From Scolanthus callimorphus (taxonomy: Eukaryota > Cnidaria > Anthozoa > Actiniaria > Edwardsiidae), in NCBI GenBank assembly GCA_033964015.1, contig CM066918.1, forward strand, positions 22,837,387-22,901,386: 64,000 bases of DNA, given 5' to 3'. A model generated the notes under the pieces. It worked only from the letters and a program-made list of their open reading frames with translations. It was not told the DNA's origin and ran no database searches. The position numbers and the translations under genes were made by a program. Each line of letters begins with the position of its first letter. The first letter of the stretch is position 1. Of this stretch, positions 1 through 63,320 are shown one piece after another.

Positions 1-101
1 CCAGATCAGTTAAAGTGGTGGTCCCATTTCAGCATATAACAATCTCTTGGAATAACATTTTAAAATACAATAAGCAAACTTGATAAATGCATTATGCTTA
101 C

Positions 102-1780
102 CCCTGGTATCCTCCAAGAGTAAGGTCCAGTGGTATGCTCTCTGCGTCTGGCATGACTTTCCCTCCAGCTTTTTCTATGTCTTCTGGGTCAACATCATCA
201 AACCAAATATCCTCCTGCCTGAAACATTTTATAGCACACCATTGGGAAAAGGAACCTGAAACCCTCTTTCTAATGATGATTTTTTGAGGAGGGGTAGTTC
301 ATCTTAAACAATGACGAGATACTTACCATATCTAAATAGCCTCAGTAGCAAGGTTCCCATGTGTTTTCAGGGAAAAGAAACCCAGAGAAACAGGGGAAAG
401 AGGTTGGTATGACTAGTTTTACGGGAAAACTAGGTGGTCTGCGTCGGCGGAGACGTGAACATGAACAACAACAACCAAAGGTTGAGATTTATGTTAAACG
501 CCGTGGAAAAATGGTGTTTTGCTGACGTTTCGAGCGTTAGCCCTTCGTCGGAGCAAAAAAAAAGCGGTGACAGGTTCCGGAAAGAGGTGACAGGTTCAAT
601 GAGGAAGTCGACATGGTCCTGTCAGCCAATGGAAATGCACCAAAACTTAGCATTGTACTATATAAATCAGATGCTTTATAGAACTTACTTGGCAGGGGTT
701 TCTTTGTGTTTGAAAGATGTTGCCTTGCTTTCATTCAGTCTTGGAAACCTTTTCGACTTTTTTGCTCTATCTCCAGGTTTTACTGCCCAGGTTTTATTGG
801 CTTTTGATAAGACCTGATGGGAAAATATATGTAAGTATATCCTGTATAACTTATAGAATACATGATGTCCATATAGAGTCCAAATTTAAGCTTTAAAAAG
901 AGGCTTCTTGTTATCAGATGGGTTGGTGGCTGCAATGCCAACAGGGTTCCCCTAGCTGCTCTAAGGTGGTGGAACTTCATAAACATTTGGAGGAGCAACA
1001 AGATAGTGACAACCATCTTTTTTTATAAACATTTGGAGGAGCAAGATAGTGACAAGTCCATCTTTTTTAGGGGGAAGGGGGTTGTCTGCCACCCATGCTG
1101 CTCTGTCATCAGGATCTTAACATCACTTACAGTTGTCCCCAGCGCTATTTCTAAAGATCTTTAGCTTCTTGAGTGACATCAACTTGTTTACCATTAGAGC
1201 GGATTTCACATGACTGTCGTGAAAGCAATTGCAATTGAGCAATCACTAGCCAATCAGAATCGAGAGAAATCACCACTTGCTCCTAAATGGCTTTTTTTCT
1301 CAGCCAATCACAAGCCGAACCAATTACTACGTAATTACACAATTGTATTTACTAAAGAATTTGATTGGCTGAGAAAAACGAGTAGCCAATGAGAACGCAG
1401 AGCAATCGCAATTACATAACAAATCACGACGGTCATGTGAAATCCGCTCTATGAAAGGTTGTTTAAGAATTACTAGTAGTATCAAATCATGTTCTATATC
1501 CCAAACGCTTGAATCGACGAATGTGTTATAGAAGAAAATACTCAAACAGTAAACATCTCTTATACTACAGGAAAGTAAGTAAGTTAATATTAAACAAAAA
1601 GTATCGTCTTACATATTGTAGAGCTTTCCAGTTTGATGACATTTCCTTGGCTGATTTTGGGAGTTGTGGCGTAACATACATTTCTTTCTTGTTCGCTTTG
1701 GGTAAAGCTTTGAATCGCTTATGCTTCCTGACCTTCTTTGTCACTTCGGAAGAGGTTTTCTCCTCTTTTTTGCGCTTCAT
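102..1780 (-). CDS. REXO4: REXO4-like RNA exonuclease, 5' part only (gene runs off left edge)
   Basis: Partial gene; two coding exons are supported. Exon 1 (1780 down to 1613, 56 codons, good GTAAGA donor) starts at an ATG, is very Lys-rich (nucleolar-type basic start) and ends in S-N-W-K-A-L-Q, matching the N-Q-NWKALQ stretch of animal REXO4. A later exon (about 218 down to 102, donor GTAAGC) encodes E-DIWFDDVDPEDIE followed by an L-T-L-GG segment, the signature just upstream of the DEDDh exonuclease domain in REXO4. Known of the family: a DEDDh 3'-5' exonuclease of the nucleolus, related to yeast Rex4 of rRNA processing. The catalytic domain itself lies beyond the window. At least one linker exon between 219 and 1612 was not resolved, so the model is incomplete. 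It is divergent from the sorting nexin gene, with about 1 kb between start codons. Confidence 0.75.
219..1612 (-). other. REXO4 intron region, no confident exon
   Basis: Intron or introns between the two recognised REXO4 exons. It contains a MITE (1196-1450) and, near 505-560, a fragment with the motif GACGTTTCGAGCGTTAGCCC; a related string (GAGCGTTAGCCCT) occurs in the 292-bp tandem repeat near 58,000. The variable Lys-rich linker exon of REXO4 should lie here, but I could not pick it with confidence. ORFs at 434-817 and 780-1016 look repeat-derived. Confidence 0.4.
1196..1450. repeat. MITE with 19-bp terminal inverted repeats
   Basis: Ends read AGAGCGGATTTCACATGAC and its reverse complement GTCATGTGAAATCCGCTCT. 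The interior is AT-rich, carries ATTGGC-type motifs and has no coding capacity. Its ends resemble those of the two elements at 56339-56514 and 56727-56907 (AGAGCAGATTTCGTATGAC), so this is probably one family with diverged members. Confidence 0.7.
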
Positions 1781-2049
1781 TTTCGCACAATCTCAAACGG
1801 AAACACACTATAACTTGTCCGCCATTTTGATTGTTTATAAATAACCACGTGGTCAGTTGGAGCACAGGGTACCCGAGTGTTTAGTTTCGCTAGGGGACCA
1901 GAGGCTGAAACTCTGTGCCCTTTCGCGTTTGTGTTGTTTCTCGGGAAACTCAGAGCTGGCTCTCGAAAATTTTAATTCTTTGGACCTCGAGCCTCTGGTT
2001 TCCAGGGTAAATACAGATGGGATAATAACGCATAATTTTATAAACAACA

Positions 2050-2587
2050 GGGGTGCTTACCATTATGCCAAAATTCCCGGAAATTCCTGTTGGGAGATTG
2101 TTTTCGGTAATCCCGGTTCGAAACCCGAAAACGAGCGGGTTGTCTTAAGCAAAAGGGGTGCTTGCTTTACCATTATGCCAACATTTCGCGACAGGTCAAC
2201 ACAACCGAAATGGTTTGAACCATTATGTCTCGACAAACCCATACCTGCTAACTCTCCCGGTTTACGCGGGAGACTCCCGGTTTTGAGTCAAATCTCCCGG
2301 TCTCCCGGTTTTCAGTCAATTTCTGCATTAAAACCTAAAGATTTTAAGCGAGCAACGTTTTTTTTTTGTTTGCTTTTTTTTGTGGGGGGGGGGGGGGGGG
2401 TGGGGGGTGAGACGAGGTTATGACAACACTTTCCCCTATCTCCCGGTTTTCACTTGTCCAAGGTTGGCAGGTATGCAAACCAACCGGAATTTTTCGCTCG
2501 TTCGAACCGGGATGACCGAAAAAAAGACTGTACCATTTATCTGCCAACCGGAATTTCCGGTAATTTTGGCATAATGGTAAGCACCCC
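2050..2587. repeat. MITE with about 38-bp terminal inverted repeats
   Basis: The left end begins GGGGTGCTTACCATTATGCC. The right end is its reverse complement, and the two arms match over about 38 bases with one mismatch. An internal variant of the same motif sits near 2156-2180. A long G run (about 2385-2407) lies inside. No transposase is seen. Confidence 0.75.
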
Positions 2588-2667
2588 AGAACAAACGAAA
2601 AATATTAAAAATTCCACTTCCGACTATATAAAGCATCTTGTTTATGTACGCCGCTGGCCATGACCAA

Positions 2668-2708
2668 GGGGCGGGCTCATTATTTTCGTCTCTCTGTCAC
2701 GTGACTCA
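2668..2708 (+). promoter_or_regulatory. Promoter-proximal GC box, CLEAR-type E-box and AP-1 site upstream of SNX9-like gene
   Basis: A GGGGCGGGC box (2668-2676), a palindromic GTCACGTGAC (2696-2705) and an overlapping TGACTCA (2702-2708) lie 75-115 bp before the sorting nexin ATG at 2783. GTCACGTGAC is the consensus bound by MiT/TFE bHLH-zip factors (the CLEAR element of lysosomal genes in vertebrates), and TGACTCA is the AP-1 site. Function here is inferred from motif and position only. The core CACGTG also occurs inside an unrelated inverted repeat at 16575-16992. Confidence 0.45.
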
Positions 2709-2782
2709 GTGTGAGTAAAATCTATTTTGGAAGCAGATTCGTTCGAGCGGTGCCAAGGAAAATGTCCTGAAAAATAGCAAAA

Positions 2783-30779
<27,997 letters not shown>

Positions 30780-31527
30780 CTACCTACAAAACCAAGGTGC
30801 CGATGTGTGGAAAATTATATCAATAGAAACAAAACATTTTATCTGTTAATATCCAAGTCTACACATCAAACTATTGAGATAGAATTTCTTTAGCGGAAAT
30901 CCCTATCCTCTTCTTAGAGTGGGTTTTGTACGATTTAGGTAGAAAACCCGCAAGTGAGGTCTGCAAACGTTGAATAAGCAGCTTAGAGCGAGCTTAGGGC
31001 GCATATCGCTCTGGGCCAGGTTTGACTGCGAATTCACTGCAAAATTCTCAGGATTATTGGCTGCTCAACTGATTTAGGGAAGATATTCCTTTGAAGGAGA
31101 TGGTAGTGCAGTAACAGTATTACTATACTTAGTCTGGCTGCGTTATTTTAGATAGTGTTTTAGACCCTGTGGTACAGAAAGCGTTCCCGTGGAATTTTAG
31201 GGCAGATCTATGCGATAGTGAGCGAGTTTTAGGAGTTGCCGCGCGTAAAATGTGAAACTCGCTCGTCGATTTCCTCTCCGCTTTCCCGTGTTTCTATACT
31301 CCACGGGGACCGCTTGCTACGAAGGCTAGCTATATCAAAAAACTTGGGATTGAAAGCAAGCCCGCATTGCCTGGTATTAGGCTGGCTCCTTGTCATCAGA
31401 AATGTGGTCGTGTTTTCAATCGTTTTTTCAGTGGTAAAGAGAATGCTCATCGCTGAGCCGGAGTTACCGCAGAGCTGGTTGCTGGCTTGTTGATAGTGCT
31501 TTGGGCATGGGTTTTTATCATTTCGCT

Positions 31528-32015
31528 AAGGCTGGGGCAAAACCAGTTGACAATGCTTATTCAACATGTGTAAATCATTGTTCAACGTTTACTCATGAGC
31601 AAGTTTTGACAACCTGACGAAACTCGGTAAATATGTTTCAATGCATTTTCGGTGCGACCCACGTTTTCAAATAAATCAATATTGGCTTGATTTTTAGCTT
31701 TGCTGTTCCGCCAATGAAACTATCTGAGCCAATGAAACTCTTGCCCTGTGGCTTCTTTCTCTAAACTAAAACCAGACAACGTCGGAAGAATCTGATTGGC
31801 TCATAATATTTGACTGGCGGTACAACAAAGCCAAAAACAAATCGATGTTTAAAGACCGTGGGTCTGAATCGTTCAAATTCGAGTGAAAAATATCCGTTTA
31901 AGTCGGTGCAAAATGATTCAAAACGGATTTGAAATTTGTTGAACATCTGCACTGAGCATCGCTGAGAAGTACCATGAAATGTTGAAACGACATGAAATGG
32001 TTTCGCCCCAGCCTT
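31528..32015. repeat. Inverted-repeat element, AAGGCTGGGGC ends
   Basis: AAGGCTGGGGCAAAACCA on the left is mirrored by TGGTTTCGCCCCAGCCTT on the right (one mismatch). Inner arms (ATGCATTTTCGGTGCGACCC-like, CAATGAAACTATCTGAGCC-like) also partly pair. Non-coding. Confidence 0.65.
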
Positions 32016-32384
32016 ACGTCTGTAGTTCATAGCTAAACCACGCAGTCTCAGTCTTTCAGTTGTAGTTAAGGGGAATTGCTTTAAAATGGTCTGTTATTAA
32101 TGATAAAATAACATCTTGACAGCTGTAGGTACTAGGAAGAGAAAATAATCTTACAAGAGAAGTTCTGTAAAAACTCTAGGATTTTAGTAATTCATTAAAC
32201 AATGAGCAATATTTTGCGGTCTATTTTCTTTTGTCTTAAAAGCCATGTTACACGAGGCAAAAGCGCGCGTGTAACGGCAATGCAATATTTTGTTGCGCTG
32301 CGAGTTGCAGAAAATGTAGAACCAAGCTACAATCCCCGCAAAAACTGTTGACCCATTTCTCAGCGTTTTAACCGTTATCTTAAA

Positions 32385-32520
32385 ATTAATAATAATAATA
32401 ATAATGATTTATTGCAGTTTCTCTACATGGTAGCTTTACATCTGCATATAAAATAAATAACTACTATGTAAACAAAATAAAAGTTAAAGTTATAATTCGG
32501 TTCCTTAGCAGGAGTCTCCC
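32385..32520 (-). mobile_element. LINE 3'-end remnant with (AAT)n tail
   Basis: Read on the minus strand, the stretch runs through ...GTAGAGAAACTGCAATAAATC into an (ATT)n tail, the layout of a 5'-truncated non-LTR retrotransposon. The clearer plus-strand case is at 44070-44520. Confidence 0.4.
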
Positions 32521-32560
32521 ACCAGGAAGGTCTTTTCTCCACCCTTACTCCGCTATCAAT

Positions 32561-32783
32561 AGCTGTATTCACACTAGAGACGGAAAACTCGTCTGAGACG
32601 AGTTTCTCGTCAGAAAAAGTTCCTGTCTTATGTCAATTCTACTCAGAAACACTTGCTTGGTATCTGTCTAAACTTTCTTCTTCAAAAAAATTGTTTTCGC
32701 GTGATCACAGAAGAACAGGGAACCATATTCAAGGCAAGAAACTCGTCTCAGGCGAGTTTTCCGTCTCTAGTGTGAATACAGCT
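32561..32783. repeat. MITE with about 46-bp near-perfect inverted ends
   Basis: AGCTGTATTCACACTAGAGA then CGGAAAACTCGTCTGAGACG on the left; the right end is the exact inverse apart from one or two bases. Flanks read AAT on both sides. Confidence 0.8.
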
Positions 32784-33501
32784 AATGTTGTTCGTGTACG
32801 GATATCATCAGAGTTTGTATGGTGCAGTTAGGGTTTCAACATTGCACAGGGGAAGAGGGGGTGGCGCATTAATGTTGTACTGTCTTTCCTCGTTCTTGCG
32901 AGCATTTTTTAGCGTTACTAAATGGAGGGAATGTGTCAACTAGTTTTGGCGCGGATTGTAGCTACTTTTCGCAACGTTGCGAGACAAGTTGTTACGTGTA
33001 ACATGTTTTCGCAATTAATCACGCTATGGCTTTCCTGAATGAGCCAGTCAGCACGCATTTCGATAGCGCCGCTGTAATTTATAATTTTACGAGCGTGTAA
33101 AAGCCATGTTTTGATATGAAACGTTGGAGACAAACTTTACATTGATCCATTGGAGTCGTCAGACCAAATTTCGTGAAAGTAGGCCGTTACACGAGACAAT
33201 TTTTCTTGCAACTCGCAACGCAATGATGCATTAAAAAACATTGCAAGTTGCCGAGGGATGTTACACGCTGGTATTGGTTAAATTTCAGCCATCATTTTGA
33301 AAAAAAAAACATACTACCACAAGACACCACACTATTCTTTTGTAATCCAGTTTAATATTTCTAATTCATATCACAATAATACAGTAACTACCCTTTTGTC
33401 TATTACTTTACATCTGCATTTTTATCTCATTAAATTTGACAACCAATAAATAAATTCTCTTTGAGATCTTGTCACCTATGGTACCAATAATTTACGTATT
33501 A

Positions 33502-33720
33502 AGCTCGGTGCACACGCACTAGTGGCATAAGGGCGTTATGTTGCTACGAAAAATGCATGGGAAAATAATTGAAATAATCAATATTTTCCATGGACTATCA
33601 TTAGATTACTTCACCAAAGCGATCTTATGTTCTTTTTTGTCGACTTGACGTTTTGAAACCACTAAATTTGTTACGTGATATTTATCTCATGTCGTTATGT
33701 CACAAGTGTGTACCAGGCTT
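33502..33720. repeat. Inverted-repeat element with diverged ends
   Basis: CGGTGCACACGCACTAGTGGCATAA on the left is mirrored by TTATGTCACAAGTGTGTACCA on the right with several mismatches. Non-coding, AT-rich centre. Confidence 0.4.
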
Positions 33721-34341
33721 TATTATTTTGTATCTCATCACTATAATGCATAAAGATAACTGTAATATAGATAACTGTAAACAAGAGGTTATTGAAAATA
33801 CCCATTCAAGCACTTTCAGTACCCAATGAACTAACTTTTCCCTGCATTTTACAGAAAACATTCAATATATTTTGTTGATAAAATGATTAAAATATAATTC
33901 TTTAAATGAAAAAAAAAGAAAAAGCTAAATAGTTTGCAACATGTTATACATGTATGAATAAGAATCGTTTTTTATCAAATACTCTCATTAATTTACCTTA
34001 AAGGTTATAATAATTAACTTGAATTCAGTTATGCTAAAATAAATCTATCAGTTTGATGTCTGCACCTTTAAATAATAAGCTCTTAGAAATGGATATCATG
34101 TCATCATCATATCCCAAATCAAAAAATACATGTACTCTATGTTTGTACCAAACAAAAATAACTTAATATAACAATATATATTTTATGTCTGACAAGAAGA
34201 ATGAGCCATAAACATTTGCCACATGGGGAATTGTAATGAACTGGAACTCAAACTAAATATTGGAGAAACTCCCACTACAAATATATGTGTAGTACCGTTG
34301 CTAGAGCACACACAACAATGGATGCCACCCCAGTAAAGAGG

Positions 34342-34404
34342 TTACCATCACAGTTGGCTATAACTTATAGCCTACTAGTAGCTCAACTAATCAGAACGCA
34401 GCAT
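34342..34404. repeat. Fragment of TAGCCTACTAGTAGC element (inverted partner at 36553-36633)
   Basis: TATAGCCTACTAGTAGCTCA and the next 35 bases (AATCAGAACGCAGCATT...) occur in reverse orientation at 36553-36633. The two copies flank GDI exons 2-3. Confidence 0.55.
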
Positions 34405-34823
34405 TGACAATAGACCACTGTGTAGGAGGGACAACGATGGAAAAGTGCACCCCTCACGTGAGCTGCCCATTTTCATCTTTGACCTTGTTTTCTTTTGCAA
34501 CAAAATTATATTTAAAATGCATTTGTTGTTATATCCAAATATAACTCAACCCAGGGGCATAGCTAATGAGGTGCTAGTACCCCTCTTGGTACTAAAAGTA
34601 TAGTGAACATTAAAGAAAAATGTACAACAAGTCAGTCACTATATGTTTTAGTAGTTGTGATCCCCCTTTCCAAATGCTGACGCCCCATCAATCTTGCTTA
34701 TTTCGGATATCAATAAGCTACCAGTTAATTTCTACCAAGAGAGGCATGTCTTTGCCTATTTTTTACACTTTCCATGTGCAGATAAAATAAATAAAAACCT
34801 TTTAACTCGCTCTCACTACAGAG

Positions 34824-37800
34824 TCATTCTACTGCATCTAGTTGTGATGAGAGGGAGCTGGCTTCATATTCCTGGCCAGTGATCCTCTTGTACAAATCCA
34901 TGATGTCCTCACATGTTGTCTCAAAATGAGTAGTGGCATCGTATGATTTGGAGATGAATATCTGCAGGACCAGACAATTTCACATGAGTATGATTATGGC
35001 CGACCTATGGTAACTCTTTTCATTAATCATGGTTAAGAGTAAATCCAAGCGAAAAGGGCCCTTCTACAGAATTTTATACTTTCGAGGAATAACGCGAAAG
35101 AAATTCAGAATTCCCATGCAAACCTTATTTAGTTTGAAACTGCCAAATCTCTTATTTGCCATGACAAATTTGGACGACCAATATGCTCATTGTTTAATAG
35201 ATACAAAAATTAGCTTCCTAAGACTCTGCAAAAAAACAGAAATTTCACAAAATACAGTATTGAGCTAACCTGTAAGGGCTAATTGCTGAACAATAAATTG
35301 TATAGTTTAATCACATTTTGTTTCCTCTGGCTGCCCTTTAGCACTAACTACAATGTAGGGGACTGCATATCTATTGGTGCTGTAAAAAATATAGGACTGG
35401 TGTAGGTATATTCAGCATGAGTTTTTTTAGCCTGAGTATCAGGACCCTCCCCCTCCTTGAAAAAAAAAATGAGAACGCTAATCAACACTGATGCTGTACG
35501 CTAGCTTCTGGCTTCAGAAAGATGGAGAGAAGATCCTTGCGAGTATCGTTACTTGGCCCAAAAGCAGCAAGTTGTGCTAAAAGCGAAGGGAATTTCTACA
35601 GCATCCCTCAGCGAAGATCAACGATAACAAAGAAACCTGCTCGGCAGCGCTAAATTTTCTCCCATCTCAGGCTAGATTGTTCCTGCAGCATTTGGCAGCT
35701 TTCGCTAGAAAAAACGGTCCTTTGAGCTCGTGATAAGCTTATACAGTTCTGTAGTAGAAACACATCGAGACCTGCTCGCCGAAGTTCCCACGCAGTCCAC
35801 ACTTTCAAGCAGGTTTCCCAAAATAACCCACTGAGCTCCAAGCTTTCCAGATACTTTTGTAGGAGAAAATAAGTGTACTGATCTGGATTTGAGCCATATT
35901 TAATAAGCTTGATCTTTTACAAACGAAAGAAACAAGCAAGCTCGACTGTTTTGGTTTTGGTTCAGGGAAACGTACTTGAGCGAGACAATAGGCAATGACA
36001 GCTGACGACATTTTTGATATGATTTTGACAGCCGCCTTGAAGGGGGCGGCAGGCGCCGTGACAAGTGATTGTGTCAGGCATAATTCTATTTTTCCTCTCT
36101 CATTTTCTCACAGAAAAATAAAATTCTGCCTGAAACTTAGGCTAGAGTTTTTTTAGTATTATTCCATAAATTTTCTTTTCTTGTTGAAAAGACTCGACTC
36201 GATAACAAACCCAAGGATGTCAAAAAAAAAATCAAGATTCCTACTCAGAGATTCACATTATGTGGCTCTCATCACAAAGTTACCATCTACAGCAGATCAT
36301 TAAGTTACCTGGTTTTCAGTTCCATCATCTAGGGGCTCACAAACATCACTCACAGTCAAGAACATGTCGTCAACCTTGCCCAGTAGCTTCATCCCTGGTT
36401 CAAGCTCTTGTACTGGATTATCTGTCTCCACAGTGGTACTAACAATTGCCAGGTACACACCCTTAGGACTGACCAGGTTGGTGTTGGAAACACAGCAGAT
36501 GTAAATATCTACAAGGTAGCACAAGACATTGAATAAAGTGCATTAGTCAAATAACACTAGTGGTATATTGTTAATGCTGCATTCTGATTGTTTGAGCTAC
36601 TAGTAGGCTACAAGTTATAGCCTACTAGTAGCCAAAAGTTTGGAAACTGAAAGCCAGAAAATGGCAAATGACCAGACCAGAAAACATTTTTGGGTATACA
36701 AATAGATCTACTAAGTGTGATTTGACTAAAACAATTATAATTCCTCTTGCCCTCATGGCCTCTGAGTCAATAGCCCATTCGGCATTTTCCTTTGACTTAG
36801 AGACCATGAAAGTGTTTACTAAGGTTAAAATCCACAAAATATACTTCTGGTTCATTTTTTGTTGTTACACCCAACAGGATTGTGAAAGGAACAAATTTTA
36901 TGTATATGGTTATCTTTTTTTTTTTTTTTTGGGGGGGGGCTATATTCGGGAAAGGGGGGTATATATGGATTGACTTATTAATAGGGCCATTTTGCACTGC
37001 TCAAATAACCCAAGACAAAAATATGCCCTGAGCATATTTGGGGGCTTATTATTGAATGCCTTTTTCTTTTTTCTAAATAGGGGGTGGGGTAGATTTCACG
37101 GGTTTATACGTGGGGGTGTTGCTTATTTACATAATTCTCTGATAATGAGAGCAGTGTGTGGTAAAACATTGGCATCAGTTTTCCAAGCTAAAACATTTTA
37201 CCTGAGTTCCTGCCAACCTGAATCTGTGGGATGATTATCTGGCATGACTGGCTGTCATTTGTATTTGGAATGGGATGCGACATGATACATATGCACCTGG
37301 CAACCTTGCCAACCACCTTGACTCTGTCTGGAAAATATGATGGGTCTCCAATCACTGCTTTTGCCTTGACGGTCTCACCCTCAGACCTGATGCCACAGAA
37401 TACCCCATTTTCTGTGAGGATCTCATCAATGGGCTTGTCCAGCATGTAGGTTCCACCAAACACAGCGGACAGCCGTGCAAACCCCTGGGGGAGCTCCCCT
37501 AGGCCATAGACTGGGTAGAGATAGGGGGACTTTCCATATCTGGAGAGTGACTCATAGTAGAGTTTGATCCTCTTCAGACTTTCCACACATGGCTTGTCCA
37601 TGTAGCTGTCATCAAGATAGAGTGCAATGGCATGACCCGTGAAATCCGCGGTATCTTTGCAAAGTGAAAAATCTTCTAGGACCTCTTTCATGGTTGTGGT
37701 GGAAGGATCAAACTTCCCTTTGCAGCACGACTTCCAGGTAGACGGATCTTCCAAGTCGACATTCAAGGCAAAAACTAGAAAGTTCCTGAACCTCCTTTTC

Positions 37801-38222
37801 TCGAAGATACCCAATAAGGGCGAATAAATTGCCTCCGATTCATTTGCCGGTACTTTGTAGATTGTCCCCCCTCGGTAAGCGTGATACACAAAGCTGCCAT
37901 CGATTTGCTTGAAATTCATATATCGTGTAACTCCAGTATCCAGCAGCATCTTCACCAAAGTGCCATTGGCCATCAAGAATTTGGGGATCAAGTCGACGTT
38001 GAATTCTCTACTATAGTTAGCGCATTTCTCTTCAGTTTGAGGGACGTCTCGATGGAAATGCTCGTACACTTGTTCCAACGGGTGGAGCGAGGCGCATTCG
38101 CCTCCATAATACTTATTTCGATCCATATGAAGCACTTTTTTCTTGTTCAAAGACAGCAAGCCACTCAAAATACACTCTTTAAGGCCAGTACCTAAGACTA
38201 TGTAGTCGTATTCAGTATCCAT
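34824..38222 (-). CDS. GDI: Rab GDP dissociation inhibitor
   Basis: Three exons: 38222-37202 (1021 nt, phase 1), 36508-36309 (200 nt) and 34961-34824 (138 nt with TGA). All junctions are GT-AG; the product is 452 residues (human GDI1/GDI2: about 445). Seen: GxGxxE nucleotide-like turn L-G-T-G-L-K-E near 10-16, the conserved M-D-R-N-x-Y-Y-G-G-E at 33-42, [24 protein letters not shown] in the middle, N-T-N-D-x-x-S-C-Q-I-I-I-P and [12 protein letters not shown] near the end. Family role: cytosolic chaperone that extracts prenylated GDP-bound Rabs from membranes and delivers them. A short Cys/Lys insert (W-K-S-C-C-K-G-K-F) after the L-E-D-P motif is not in human GDI. Most of the protein is in one very large exon, unlike neighbouring genes, suggesting intron loss. 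Divergent from GFPT. Confidence 0.96.
36553..36633. repeat. Palindrome-bearing element in GDI intron 1
   Basis: Ends in a perfect hairpin, GCTACTAGTAGGCT - 9 bases - AGCCTACTAGTAGC (36597-36633), preceded by AATGCTGCATTCTGATTG. A reverse-oriented copy is in the GDI 3' region at 34342-34404. Confidence 0.65.
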
Positions 38223-38697
38223 TTTGATAAAGGGGCGATTTTTTGGAGGATTTTAGGATACGAAGGAGAAATCTCCACCTACCGGTAGCTGGTCGCTGAA
38301 AAAAAGTTATCAAAACACTTCTACTGCGCAGGCTCTAACCAAGCTTCCTTATTTTATAACGACACTTCTGATTGGCTACTTTTTGACAGCCTATCAATTT
38401 TTGTCCAATGAAAATGAGTTTAAGAAAAATTTAGATATCCGCTGGGCTTTGGTTCGAAGGCGAAGGCGATTTTCTAAAAGGGCTTGTGATTGGCGTAAGG
38501 TTTTACAGCCAATCAGATTTCTCGTAAGATAGTCGCCACGTATAAGTTGGTAAGGCTTCAAATTCAAACCTGAAAATACACTTTCCGCGAAATATTCGGA
38601 AGTAGCCGGAGTACCCACTCGTAATTTAGAACATTGGAGGAAGAATTTTAGCATCAAGCATTTTAATCAAGTCATATCAGCGTGCAATCCATCTAAG
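38223..38697. promoter_or_regulatory. Divergent GDI / GFPT promoter with inverted CCAAT boxes
   Basis: 475 bp separate the two start codons, so core promoters and 5' UTRs of both genes must lie here or in unseen 5' exons. It holds ATTGG at 38371 and 38489, CCAAT at 38405 and 38509, and a palindrome TGATTGGC - 13 bases - GCCAATCA (38487-38515). Paired CCAAT boxes are NF-Y-type sites common in bidirectional animal promoters. No TATA box stands out at a sensible distance. Motifs are seen; use is inferred. Confidence 0.5.

Positions 38698-63320
<24,623 letters not shown>

Larger units (their letters stand above)
1781..2782. other. REXO4 / sorting nexin divergent intergenic region
   Basis: About 1 kb between two head-to-head start codons. 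Most of it is the inverted-repeat element 2050-2587. The 200 bp next to the sorting nexin start hold the promoter-like motifs listed separately. ORFs at 1853-2047 and 1857-2423 cross the repeat and resemble no protein I recognise. Confidence 0.5.
30780..34823. other. Intergenic region between SNX and GDI
   Basis: Tail-to-tail spacer of 4 kb with no supported gene. It contains elements at 31528-32015, 32385-32520, 32561-32783 and 33502-33720, and two stretches around 32240 and 33180-33260 sharing inverted TGTTACACG motifs. From about 33300 to 34800 it is strongly AT-rich and probably includes the GDI 3' UTR. An AATAAA on the plus strand at about 31672 could serve SNX. Confidence 0.55.

Noticed and set aside
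434..817. 127-codon plus-strand ORF
   Set aside because: Lies in the REXO4 intron, overlaps repeat sequence, starts without a good ATG and resembles no protein.
102..1780. Idea that the left-edge exons belong to the sorting nexin
   Set aside because: They are on the opposite strand and match REXO4 (NWKALQ and DIWFDDVDP), not a PX-BAR protein.
1857..2423. 188-codon plus-strand ORF
   Set aside because: Runs through the MITE 2050-2587 and ends in a poly-G translation; composition artefact.
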